NCBI GenBank assembly: GCA_016169945.1
Contig: JADLSH010000091.1
Span: 1,116,001-1,180,000 of the forward strand
Direction: 5' to 3'
Source: Trachythela sp. YZ-2020
Lineage: Eukaryota; Cnidaria; Anthozoa; Malacalcyonacea; Clavulariidae
Length of the DNA stretch: 64,000 nucleotides
Shown: positions 42,882 through 54,268 of the stretch, one piece after another
Layout of the letters: each line of letters opens with the position of its first letter
How positions within the stretch are numbered: the first letter of the stretch is position 1
Program-made: the position numbers and the translations under genes
Notes under the pieces: generated by a model
Seen by the model: only the letters and a program-made list of their open reading frames with translations
Databases searched by the model: none
What the model was told of the DNA's origin: nothing

Positions 42882-45791
42882 GGCCGTATTCTGTGGCACG
42901 AAAAGTCGCTTAGAAAATGAAATTCGTTGCCCGGGTTCGGGCACTGCTTTAAAACAAGATAAATAATTAGGATTAATCATACAAAGTCCAAATCCGCTTG
43001 TTTGCACTTCTAGAAACCTGCAGTTTTCGAGTATTTCTTCTTCGAAAATTCAAGAAATCAACATATTTCGCAATCGATCGCCGCCATTTTTTTCAGGGTA
43101 CTTGGTGTAATATGCACTATATATAGTGTATTTCGTGGTTCCACATTGATTTTTACATGAAGTTTCTCAAACATCCGCTGACATAAAGTAAATATGGCGT
43201 TTCAGAATTATTGTTTTGTAGTCATTTTGATGGGGAAAATGACAAAGGTTTCCGAGGTTTCATTCCAAAAGTTGTTTGGATTGACAAAATATATGACTAT
43301 CGCTTGACGGGCTTCAAAGGGATGTTGCGTGGAGAAATTTTGAGTTTTATTCGCGGTAATGTGAGTGGATATAAGTGACAATACTAGTGAAAACATTTTA
43401 TCACTGGCAGAGGTCTTGGCAGATTCAATATAGGACTTACCTTTGTGATGAAAAACTGTCTGGTTATCTGGTATCAGGGACCAGGCATTAGTACTTGCAA
43501 AAGTTCCCCCTGGGCCAGGCATTTGTTCACCGGCGGGGCATTTGTCTCTCTATCCGGAAATTATTGTGGTTTCTGCAGCAGCTGCAGTGAACATGTGCAC
43601 TGCCATGAATATGGATGAAAGTATTTGTGTCATACACATAACAAATAGAACTTGTGAAGGAAAACTTGCTCATCTTTACAAAGTTAAACATAATTTAATT
43701 AAGAATGTAAAACTCATATCCTGATATTCTACAAATCTATGTGTTGGTGTGCCCCGGGGCCGGCAGTTGGCATAATTTCTTTGCCCCGGGGTGGGGCATT
43801 GTTGCTCTTTTCCTGCCCAGCCCCAGGGAATTGTACACTTAGAGAAAAAATAAGTGCAAATGCCCAGGGGGGATGGCAATGCTAGAATTAACTGATGTAT
43901 TATCTAGATTTAACTTGCTACTTTAATATTAATATTAATTATTTTTATATTAATATACTTTAATATTTAATGTTAGGGTTTTACTAACCCTTAGGAACTA
44001 ACAATGGGGCCACAGTAATTGGCTGACGCTGTTGTGGATTCCCTGCCATTGAGGCGAAGTTGAATAAAAAAAAAAAAATATGGATATTACACTACTGCCA
44101 TAAATATAAACTGTGAACCTGAACCTGTTTAAAATGTAATACTGCTTGTAGTAACTCTCCTGTTGTTCTTAGTACTTGTATTGTTCTCTAAATTTAATTG
44201 TATATTATAGGGCCTGCAGTAATTGGTGTATACTGTTGTGGTGACCCTGACACTCTTTATGTGGCAAAGTTAAATACAAAAAATATTCCTTGGATTCTGT
44301 AGCATGTTCACCTAGTCAGCTACCCTGGGGTTTCCCATCAAAGACAATGATAGGTGCATATTTATATCTACATTCTGTTTGGTGAGCATGAGTTCGTTCC
44401 TTTAAATAATATACAAATTAGAATTTTGAAGTTAGCTCTTTCAACCAGAGTCACAAATCATCAGAATCTGCAAGTTCTTCTTCCTCATCAGAATGAGTCA
44501 TATCATAATCCTCCTCATCTTCATGAACTCCTGCTTTATTCTGGCAATCACAACATGTACATGTACCCTGTCTTACACTTGCACTCAACACACTCAGGCT
44601 AGGATATGATAGATAGACTGTAGATATGCTCCTTTTAAATCCAGAAAATGTTCAGATGATGTCTCACCCCAACCTCTGACAGTCTTTTCCAACATATCAA
44701 CAGAGCAAATTTTCAAACAGCATCATGGTCTCAGTGTTGGTGCTGGCTGGACACTCTCCAATCAAGAGCTGGAGATTGTCTGGATGGCATGTGTCCCCCT
44801 CCCCTGTGCTCCACAATCTTTGCTTGAGTGCAAGTGTAAGACATCCTCTGCATGTGGGCCCTATAACAAATACTATATAAATATACAATTACATTAAATT
44901 AAAATAAGAGAACAATACAAGTGTTAAGAACAACAAGAGAGCATCGCTACGCAGGCTAGACCACGAGCAGTAACACATTTTAAACAGATCAATTTCCAAG
45001 TCCAGGGAATTTCAGGTTCATAGTTTATATTTATGGCAGTAGTGTAATACTGTAATATACATAAAGTAGCGATTTAAATCTGGATAAGGCTAAGGTATGA
45101 GTTCATCAGAATGTTCCATGTTGTTGTTGTTCTGTTGATGGATGTATGTCACCATTTTGCATCTGTCTGTACGGAACAGTATTTACCACAACACAGGTTC
45201 TGATACCAGACAGTTTTCATAACAAAGAAAAGTTCTATATTGAATCTGCCAAGACCTCTGCCAGTATAAAATAAACAATTAAACACAGTTTCCACTAGTA
45301 TTGTCACTTATATTCCCTCACATTACCGCGAATAAAACTGAAAATTTCTCCACGCAACATCCCTTTGAAGCCCGTCAAGCGATAGCCATATATTTTGTCA
45401 ATCCAAACAACTTTTGGAATGAAACCTCGGTAAAATTTTGTCATTTTCCCCATCAAAATGACTAAAAAACAATAATTCTGAAACGCCATATTTACTTTAT
45501 GTCAGCGGATGTTTGAGAAACTTCATGTAAAAATCAATGTGGAACCACGAAATATACTATATATAGTGCATATTACACCAAGTACCCTGAAAAAAATGGC
45601 GGCGATCGATTGCGAAATATGTTGATTTCTTGAATTTTCGAAGAAGAAATACTCGAAAACTGCAGGTTTCTAGAAGTGCAAACAAGCGGATTTGGACTTT
45701 GTATGATTAATCCTAATTATTTATCTGGTTTTAAAGTAGTGCCCGAACCCGGGCAACGAAACTGAACGATAACGTGCCACAGAATACGGCC
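42882..45791. mobile_element. 2.9-kb long-TIR DNA transposon
   Basis: Left arm 42,882-43,480 and right arm about 45,190-45,791 are inverted repeats of roughly 600 bp (tips GGCCGTATTCTGTGGCACG and complement), flanked by TA. Weaker inverted similarity continues inward (44,070-44,190 against 44,940-45,055; CTTACACTTGCACTCAA against TTGAGTGCAAGTGTAAG), so the whole element is a decayed giant palindrome. No transposase is recognised; a 60-codon frame at 43,542-43,724 and others are unremarkable. Same TA flank and GG-CCG style tip as the 3.6-kb element at 11.9 kb. Confidence 0.87.
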
Positions 45792-46343
45792 TAATAGCCT
45801 CTAATCAGTACAAAACTTGATAACTGATATATTGCAATGTTCTGCACATAGGATTTCAAACAATACGAGAACACTTTCTTCGTGTATCCAGCAATCGGGT
45901 CAGTCTGCAGGCTGTTCACAAAAACCAAAGACTATATGTCGCTATAAAGGGACGGACTTACAGCTTTTTGAGCCTCGGTCAGGAATATAATCCAGGCCCA
46001 TCTATGAGTGAATAATAATATTATGATTGGCGGCCGGACAAGCTTGCACTCGAAAGGGGCCAATCGTGCTCCAAGAATCATAGGCATAGCTTAGAAGCCA
46101 GGGTGAATTATCAGCAAATGGAGTCTGTCCTCTTTCCAGTAATTCCGGCTCCCCAAAGTTATCCGGGCTTCGGTCCGCGTCCGATTGCCCGACCACTCAG
46201 TCCGCCCCTGTTGCTATAGATATTGCGTAGTGGACTGCCTCGCTAAGCGGGCCTGTCCAGCACTCATATATATTAACAGCACGTACAGAATCTAAACGGC
46301 ACGTAACTTGGTCGTTCAATTTGTACTATATTAAATACAACAC
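45792..46343. other. intergenic
   Basis: No gene or element boundary supported. Confidence 0.45.
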
Positions 46344-47157
46344 GAACTGGGGCCAGTTGTACAAACGCCGTGGTTACAGGTCCAACACTATTTCTAGGTG
46401 TCAGGCATTCGGCAATCTAATTAGTTCTTTTTCGTTGTCTCTGCATGTGATGAGGGACTGATATTTTGTGTTTTTTAGTTGCGTGTTAGGGAATTAAGGC
46501 ATTCCTCATTTTTAATTTAAACAATCGGACAGTAAGTAAGCAAGCAAGTCAGTGAAATATCGGATCTATAACCGTAGAACTTGAAGGTCCGGTGTCCGGG
46601 TTTCGGACCTATAACTACGGCGTTGTATAAAACTTTTAACTACCCGTTTTGTAGTTAAATATACGTCTAGACTCTAGTAGTTAGTTTTAATCACGTAGGT
46701 CGGTTGTATAAAGATGTATAGTTAGCGTAAACTGCAGTTAAAAAATAGTTAAAGTTAACTATGCCTCGAATTAGATTTTTTGGGAGGTTTCGAACAAAAA
46801 TGTGAGAAAATTTCCTATTTCATTTCCGAAAACAACTCAGATACTAAGGGGTAATAAATTTTCAATTCAGATAAATTTGAATCAAAATCCTGCTATTTTG
46901 GTAAATACGAATCCGCAGTCGTGTTCAAGATGCATGTCAGCGGTCTCTAGTCTACGCTTTATGTTTTTTATGTTTAACCACTCCACGCGAACCCTACGCG
47001 CAGTTAACTGCGTGATTAGTTAACTACCCGACTAACTACGTTTTGTGCAACGCAGTTAAGTTATGTAGTTAACTAATTACAGTTAAGGATTTAACTACGG
47101 TAGTTAACGCTAGCTATAGTTAACATTAAGTACATTTTTCAACAACCGGGCCCTGGT
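46344..47157. mobile_element. ~0.8-kb TIR element with GTTAACTA-rich interior
   Basis: Ends TGGGGCCAGTTGTACAAA and the complement of CAACAACCGGGCCCTGG. The interior near both ends is full of GTTAACTAC/GTAGTTAAC motifs in both orientations (46,640-46,770 and 47,000-47,130). Tip similarity is moderate and the target repeat unclear. Confidence 0.55.
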
Positions 47158-49194
47158 TTGTTATGTCCAGTACCTAACGGTCAGGCACTACAGTATGTTG
47201 AGTTATGGCACATATGTCTGCTATTACCTATTAACCTATAAAATATATTATTGAGAGCCAATGTTAGGAAAACCCCCCACAACTAGTGGACAATCCTTCA
47301 CTTGATAGTTTGTAGAAGTAATCTATAAATGTATGTAATCATTATTACACTACCAAATAGCCTTTGATATAATAAGGCATAGAATAAAACATGAATAGTG
47401 TAGTCTATGGTCTGCTTCGGACGTCAGACCTCAATGCGCCCAGAAAAGTTCTAACGAATAGAAAGGAGACTTGATGCGATCACTACATCGGACACATGAA
47501 GAGTCTGACGCCCGAGTCAGGCCCCAGATAATTGGAGAGTATAACAATAAATAATTAGAGTATTACTTGTAGCAGATGAGATGTTAAAATCTGCGTTATT
47601 CGAGAGTGAAATACAATAAGAAAGGTGTTAAGTGGACTAGTACAAGAGCGTTGAAATAATGAGAATTATTGTTAAAATAGCTTTGCATGTTAGCCAAAAC
47701 TTTTGATCACGGTGTTATTGGTAATGGAAATATAATTATAGGCCCCATGTTGCAGGGGTTATTTTAAGGGGGTAAAATTTAAACATTGTCATTTTGGTTC
47801 AATAAATAGTTAAAAATATTCTTGCAACTTCTGTGTTCTGTCTCTATATCTACGTCGATTTCCTTTACATCACATTGTGTTTTTCTCAGTCTTATCAAAG
47901 TTGTTGGAACAACTTGTAACAAATCTGTTGAGTCAACAATTTTGTATCAAGTTGTCTACTGAGCCGTTTACAACTTGTCAACAAGCTGGGAACAAGCAGT
48001 GCGAACACCTCCTGATAACGAGTTGTTGAAATAGCATTGGTACAAGTCTGCTACAGGTTTGTCACAACGCGTGTAGTTGGTTATATATACGCTTCTTCTC
48101 ATTTTCATGCATACGATAAATTCTGCAACTGACGCTGATGGGGTCATGGGCCTAAGGGTTAATTTTTGCTGAGGACGGAAAACGGGAGGACGCGGAAAAC
48201 CTCTCGAAGCACATGAGAGAATTAATCAAACTCTACTTACATGTCATGAGTTTTTTCTGGCGCAGTCAAGTTACCCGACCTACAATCAAGGAATATTTGC
48301 ATTGGGACAAATTAAAAAATCTTACGTCAAAACAAAAAATCATTTTGCGCACTAGTATTATCCCCTCCCCCCGCTCCCACCTTACAATGTTGCCGGTTGA
48401 CAAACATGTGTCATTGAAACATATTATATGCTTTTTCCCAATACAGATTGTGGTGAATAACCAACATTGTATGGTGGGGCAGGGGGAGGTGAGAGTCCGT
48501 GTAGGTGTATGAGGTTTTTTAGTATATGCGCTATAGTCTTATAATGTCATTTAACCTTTATCTAATTGTAGATAATACGATATGTCAGAAATGCCGTTTT
48601 GACGGAAATTGTCCCGATTAACTATTCTCTGATTGTAGGTATATCCTTACCCTCGCCCTGCAGTAGAAGGCAAATATTACACGTACACACCAAAAATAAG
48701 TCGCGGTGCAATTCGCGGGAATAATTTCCCCTCAGACTCACAGGGGCGTAACTGGTGCGGGGTTGGAGCGGGGCAGGGGGGAGAGTTACCCAAAATTTTT
48801 AACAATGGCAATGTTGTACCAATTTTGCCATAATACGTTCGAGTAGTGTTGAGTATAGGAACAAAAAACTTTGAGAACCAGTTCGGGTAATTTTAAAAAT
48901 TTTCTCCTCTAATATACAACATTTTCTGACCATCAAAATTCTGTAAAATCTTCCCTAAAGTGCACGAAATGGCGCTTCAGAGACTCTACATTTCAATTTT
49001 TTTGGGGGGAGCATGACCCCATACCCCCTAGTGGCCTCATGCTTTCGGTACCCGATAACTGTGGATTCCCGCTAGCGGCCTGGGAGCTCCCTTAAACTTT
49101 TTGGTTTTGGCCGCCCCCTTTACGTTATGACCTGACCACGCCCTTTTGTCGGGCAAAACGAAGCCACAACCCCCCAATTTTTAGACCCAAGTTA
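47158..49194. other. intergenic with one CAACTTGT repeat patch
   Basis: 47,885-48,075 holds irregular tandem copies of GTTGGAACAACTTGTAACAA and AAGTTGT-type words in both orientations (related to 4,045-4,110). A 99-codon frame at 48,213-48,512 has no recognisable features. Nothing else supported. Confidence 0.45.
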
Positions 49195-49342
49195 AGGCTC
49201 TTTTCCACTCGTCGCAAAAACCAACTCGCAAGCTCGCTGCGAGTACTTTCATCCAATCACAATGCTCGACAGTTTATTTTAATTACATGCAAGAACTCGC
49301 ACGAGTTTGCGAGTTGCTTTTGCGATGAGTGGAAAAGAGCCT
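49195..49342. mobile_element. 148-bp Harbinger-like MITE
   Basis: TIRs AGGCTCTTTTCCACTCGTCG and complement, TTA on both sides (49,192-49,194 and 49,343-49,345). The centre carries a further AACTCGC/GCGAGTT inverted pair. Confidence 0.88.
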
Positions 49343-49345
49343 TTA

Positions 49346-49727
49346 CGCCCCTGCAGACTCAGTCACACGCGAGAAGAATTCTTCCAGTTTAACTTTGCCA
49401 AACGCTGCGGATTTTCGATTCCCGCGGGTTCTCCAGTTTCATCCTGTGGTAACACTGGACCAATAAAGAAGTGCCCTTATACTAGAACAGATAAGAACTG
49501 GTGCAGCTGGCCAGTACTTAATACACCAATTTAGTTTCTACTTTTAAACATTATTTTTATATTTTTAAAAAACTTTTAAAGTCTCATTATTTTAGTGAAG
49601 CTTTTACCTTGTAAACTGTTTAGCTATTTAATTTTTAATTGACTGAAGTATTGTAATGCGCATTTGATCATATTTTAAAATGTTAATTTGCGCAATAGAA
49701 GTATTAAATATTATTATTATTATTAGG
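49346..49727 (+). mobile_element. possible LINE 3' end with (ATT)n tail
   Basis: A frame reading LSHTREEFFQFNFAKRCGFS, then CGNTGPIKKCPYTRTDKNWC, ends at TAG 49,532. It is followed by an AT-rich 3' UTR-like stretch and (ATT)n at 49,708-49,727. The tail is LINE-like but the protein is not recognised. Confidence 0.35.
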
Positions 49728-50273
49728 GGCATACTCTGGGTACGAGATTGCAAGAAAATTCAATTTTCAACTTTCATTGCGTGCTCGCGATCGTGATGGA
49801 AAGCGCTATTGACGAGATTCAGAACTAGTGATGAAACTTTGAAACCAAGTAAAATGCAATCGCATGGTGAAAACCAATGCCCAGCATATAATGTACGTGC
49901 AAAAGCCATATTACAAAATGAAATAAAAGATTTATTACGGAACTAACCGTTTCGTCTTTTACTCAAAACATTTACAGAGTTAATATATTGAGATATTGAA
50001 TTCGTCTTTCTCACCCTGGGATTATCATGCGCCATTTCTGGGCTACTCCCTCCTCCAGATCAGAGAATGTAAGCCCTGCAAAATGCGACTTTTTATAACT
50101 GTAGTTGTAAGTATAATCATTATGGTAAATATACAGTTAACATTCTAAAAAGTCGTTTTTCACATCGTTTAGATTTTTCACATCGTTTACAAAGCAGTAC
50201 TCCAAAAATGGCGGATTTGGGCCTGCGTGAAAAAGGCTAATTACAAAGCTATATGAATAATTTTCGACTCTAA
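49728..50273. other. intergenic
   Basis: Nothing recognised apart from a tandem TTTTTCACATCGTTTA repeat (50,155-50,190). Confidence 0.45.
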
Positions 50274-50804
50274 GGGGCCGATTACATGGACCGGGCTAGC
50301 CCGCTTTACCGGGCTAGCTCGCTAAACCGGGCTAGCCCGCTTACTATAATAATCTTATATAAATTTTGCATTGCGATTACATGGGAGCCGGGCTAGCCCG
50401 CTTTGCCTTTGTCGATATCACGGCTGTTGAAAGCGGGCTAGCCGTTTATTTTTAAAATGTAAACAAATAGCGTTAAACTGAGAAACTCAAATCACCATTG
50501 AAATGTTGTCTAATATAGACGCTTAAAATTTTCAGACAGTAAAGCGACTGCATTTTACGAAAGTAAAGCAAAGAAAACTTGCTTACGCTAATACTGAATG
50601 TAATTACAGCAACACACATCAATCTCTACGTGAGGCATGTAAACAATAGTTAATTAATATATAACAACGATTATTCAACAGTTGAAAAAATGTGGTTTAA
50701 TGAGTTTATTTCAGCCCGGTCCATGTAATCGTAATTGAAAAGTTGTCTCACTTAACCAGGCTGGCCCGCTTAACCGGGCTAGCCCGGTCCATGTAATCGG
50801 CCCC
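50274..50804. mobile_element. 531-bp Harbinger-like MITE
   Basis: TIR tips GGGGCCGATTACATGG and CCATGTAATCGGCCCC, TAA duplicated on both sides (50,271-50,273 and 50,805-50,807). Sub-terminal GACCGGGCTAGCCCG motifs occur in several copies, a likely binding-site array for the mobilising transposase. Confidence 0.93.
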
Positions 50805-50814
50805 TAATAGTCCT

Positions 50815-51125
50815 TTACAATAAGAGTATAATTAGATTAACGTGATTTTCGTGTCATGTGTCAGTTCAATATTTAGAGACAGTTGGTTTCATGTTTCCGA
50901 CCGATTTGTAAACTGAACACTGATTAAAGTGAACACTACTTAAAGTGAACAATAATTAAAGTGGACAATAATTAAAGTGAACAATAATTAACGTGAACGC
51001 TAATTAAAGTGAACGTTAATGAAAGCGAACAAAAGAACCTGAAATGGCCTTGCGACATGACATGAATATACATTACATCTAAAATACTGTTAACTACATC
51101 TAATATTCTATGTGCAAATTACAAA
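50815..51125. repeat. direct repeat copy 1 with 16-bp minisatellite
   Basis: Shares AAGAGTATAATTAGATTAAC, TTTCAATATTTAGAG-like and ATACATTACATCTAAAATAC segments with 52,145-52,400 in the same orientation. Between them, 50,920-51,030 holds about seven units of AGTGAACAATAATTAA. Confidence 0.85.
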
Positions 51126-51305
51126 ATCATTCTTACACTTGGTGCAAATCAATATTAATATGAGCAGGTTTTATGAACACTTTATTTACTGTCTTTACTG
51201 ACTATAACTTTCTAGTTTCCTGGAAACTAAAACGGTATATGATATATGTACTCTTCTAAATCTTCATGCTACAGCAGTGTATGTGTGGTATATAAGGTGC
51301 TTCCA

Positions 51306-51765
51306 GGGCTAAAAATAACGACTGGTCAACGGACAATGACCGGCCGAAAATACCTCTTCACCGGTCACTTTTTTGCCTCACCGGTCATTTTGACCGATGA
51401 CATTGGTATAACCTTTCAATAAAATTTTCAATCGTCTTTTTCTTCGGCATCTCCACTGAAATCTTGTCAGAGAAAGACTGTATATTTCATATTTTCGACT
51501 GTTTTACAACGAGATTTCTAAAAACGATGTCTCGAAACAAATTTGGTATTATTGCATGGTTTCACTGTAAGTGTTTTAGTGTATGCGTATTAAATAAGAA
51601 AATCATATCTCGCTCATTAATAGTGATCTTTTTAGTATTCGCTGTATTTTACTCATTTTAAAAATGACCAGTCAGAAACAGAGTTTGATGTAGCTAAAAT
51701 CAAGTTAACCAGTCATTTTGTCCGGCGACCTATACCGACCGTTATTTTTAGCCCTAGCTTCAAAT
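51306..51765. mobile_element. hAT-like MITE, ~460 bp
   Basis: TIRs AGGGCTAAAAATAACG and CGTTATTTTTAGCCCT with ACCGGTCA/TGACCGG-type repeats inside. GCTTC occurs on both sides but an exact 8-bp duplication is not kept. The internal 65-codon frame is AT-rich and unremarkable. Confidence 0.7.
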
Positions 51766-52144
51766 AGCAACTGAATAAAAGTTTAAAACTGCCCTTGATG
51801 GACTAGAAAACATCAGTGACATTATAAAGGTCAAACTGGCCTTGCCTTTCCTCCCTAATTTCGTGGCCAGAAACCATGCATAAAGTCTCGTACAAACGAG
51901 CAACTTTTCATTGACAAGTTCCTTGACGCGATTATTTGTTCGTGCTTACGGCAAATAAGTTTTTCGATCAATTTATCAAAAGCTTGTATGTGACTATAGC
52001 TTTTAAACAAGGCTCCTTGTCAAGGAAAACTTATCAATTTTTTGTCATACAAACGAGCACTTATCAAGGAAAATTCGCTCGTCTGTGCGGGGCTTAAGAG
52101 CAGATAATTTAGTTTACATATTAACTTATGCAATAGGTCTTTTT

Positions 52145-52400
52145 CAACAAGAGTATAATTAGATTAACGTATTTTCGTGTCGTGTCTTTTCAATATTTAG
52201 AGGCCAAAAATAGAATTGTTGGTTTCAGGTTTCCGACCTTGTAAAGTGAACACTATAAAATTAAATTAAAGTGAACGCTAATGAAAGCGAACACAAAACC
52301 CTGAAATGAACTATTTTTGGCCTACATCACATAAATATACATTACATCTAAAATACTCGATGTTATATCTACTTCGAATATTTCATGTACAATTTATGAA
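52145..52400. repeat. direct repeat copy 2, minisatellite contracted
   Basis: Same unit as 50,815-51,125 but with only two or three AGTGAAC units (52,245-52,285). The intervening 1 kb carries the hAT-like MITE and unique sequence. Confidence 0.85.
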
Positions 52401-52407
52401 ATAATTA

Positions 52408-52740
52408 ACACTTAATTACCTGACGCCGTAAATGCCTCGGCTTCGCCTCGGGCAACAACGGCGGTCTCGGGTCCACAAAACATACTGTTTTCCCGAGGTT
52501 TCAGTAATAAGTGATTTGTTATATACTAAGTGTCAAATGACAAAATATTTGTCGATTTAAATCTTAAAATTTCGATTAAAATATGGAAAAACAGTAAAAA
52601 ATGGGCCTTCGCCATTTACTTCCGGTTTTTTATTTTTCCCTAGGGAAAAATGAATGCATTGCATTGTTGCCGATTGCCATTGGTTACGCGGAAGCCACGA
52701 AAAACGGACTTTGACACTTGGTATATAACAACATTTATTA
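52408..52740. mobile_element. palindromic MITE, copy 2
   Basis: TAACACTTAATTACCTGACG, CTTCGCCTCGGGCAACAACG and GGTCTCGGGTCCACAAAA match the element at 2.6 kb. An inner inverted pair (ATATACTAAGTGTCAAA and TTTGACACTTGGTATAT) spans 52,522-52,735. Confidence 0.75.
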
Positions 52741-53345
52741 TATAAGTATAGAGATTTCCGTGCAGTAGACGGAAAGGTGAAATAAAAATCGTATCCTCAC
52801 GGCGGACGATATTTTTCACATGTGAAATTTACCGTCTCAGCATTTTGATTGGTCGGACTTTTCTCACATGTGGTGAATTATCTTATATTATATCAGCTTT
52901 TTAATTGGCTAGTGTTTTCGCGCTCATAATTATAAATATGGCTTAATGCGAAATGAGATTTTTTCTACGCTTTTCGCTATAATATAGCGACTATATTACC
53001 ATCAAGGAAACATTAAAGGCTAAAAATACTTAAGATAAACCACTTTCATTGGAATTTCAGCAAGGAAATGAAGAAATGAGCGGTACGAAATCTGTTTTTG
53101 AGGCTAGATATATTTCGCTTGCGAGTTGTTCGCTGCATGTGAGTCTGTCAGTATCACATATAGCCTGCGTGGCCGGCCCTCGTCGGAGCAGAAAAACAAA
53201 CGGGAAAGAGGGCCTGCCCATAGATATAATAAACCTAGATTGCTGACTCATAAACAAACATTCGCGAATACTGCGAAATATATAAATATTCATATATTCA
53301 ACGTTTTGCAGCGAAATTTTCTTTAAAATCTCATAATTATTAATG
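52741..53345. other. intergenic
   Basis: TCACATGTG-type inverted words near 52,815-52,880. Overlapping frames of 65-105 codons at 53,049-53,374 on both strands have no recognisable domain. Confidence 0.45.
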
Positions 53346-53751
53346 AAATGGCTTGTACTCTGACTAATAGACATGAAATTAAGCTCTCCGGGAATGGAGA
53401 TTGTTTTATCGAACTATTAATGACTCTCGTTGTTTATAATGGTATAAATACTGACGAATTTATTACGTGTTTGAAGCTTTATATCTGTTCAAATCCAAAT
53501 CTCTCTGTTCAACTGTAAAGGAGTATCTTAAGAAAAGTACAAAGGATGGTACGTGGGCAGAAGCGATCGGCGACCAAAATCTTATTCACAAACTGGGTTG
53601 TGATTAATGTGATACACCAAACAAAGTTTCGATCAGCGACTTGTTCCACTTTACATTACAAAGTGAAGTAATGTGTTCTAATTGTGGCCATGTAAGCAAG
53701 ACCTGCTCTGAAGAAACTGTTCTTTCATTACCGGTGACAAGGGTTAGTTAA
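53346..53751 (+). pseudogene. OTU-like / USP-finger-like protein remnant
   Basis: Starting at ATG 53,346 the frame reads MACTLTNRHEIKLSGNGDCF and runs to TAA at 53,515-53,517. Shifted by one it continues KEYLKKSTKDGTWAEAIGDQ, meets TAA at 53,605, and stays open in that frame through DLFHFTLQSEVMCSNCGHVS and SEETVLSLPVTR to TAA at 53,749-53,751. GNGDCF followed by YL..S..GTW resembles OTU-type deubiquitinases (GDGNCLF...GTWG). The second half, SExMCSNCGHVSKT...LSLP, resembles the finger region of ubiquitin-specific proteases. The combination is unusual and the family call is tentative. It lies just outside the 3' end of the polymerase cassette, on the opposite strand. Confidence 0.45.
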
Positions 53752-54268
53752 AAATAAAATAGTAATTGTTAATTTGTCCACTTTTTTTATGCTCAGTACA
53801 TAAAGTAATAAAATATATACAGGCCTACACCCTTTATCAATATTGTACAGAGAGGAATGATGTTCCTACCAATTCCGACAGGTCATGGACAACGCGCATT
53901 ATAGGCGAGGGCTACTAAGTCTAAGAACTCTTAACAGCGAAGTGGCAGCTGTACATGTGGGAACGATGGAGGATTTAAACAACTGTTCTACATGAAAAAC
54001 AACAAGGGAACGTTTAGGTACATGTACGTGTAGTTTCAAGAGGTTCTTATTAATAAAATATTTTTATTATCTATTCTATGAGTAGTATAAGAGATGGGGG
54101 TACGAGCACACTTTTCCATAGGCCTGTACCCTTTTCGGATATACAGACCCACGCCATAGCCATAATTTATATAATTGCGTTTGCTCACCCCATCTCCCAT
54201 AAATATGCAGATACCGCATCATGTTTGCGCACCCATCTTCTATACTGCCTTTTATGTATTTTTGCGCA
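53752..54268. other. flank of the polymerase cassette
   Basis: No clear gene. A 73-codon antisense frame (54,076-54,297) overlaps the polymerase stop and is not supported. No TIR is visible here, so the left end of the cassette's element is undefined. Confidence 0.45.

Noticed and set aside
50920..51030. CRISPR-like short repeats
   Set aside because: A simple 16-bp tandem minisatellite without spacers.
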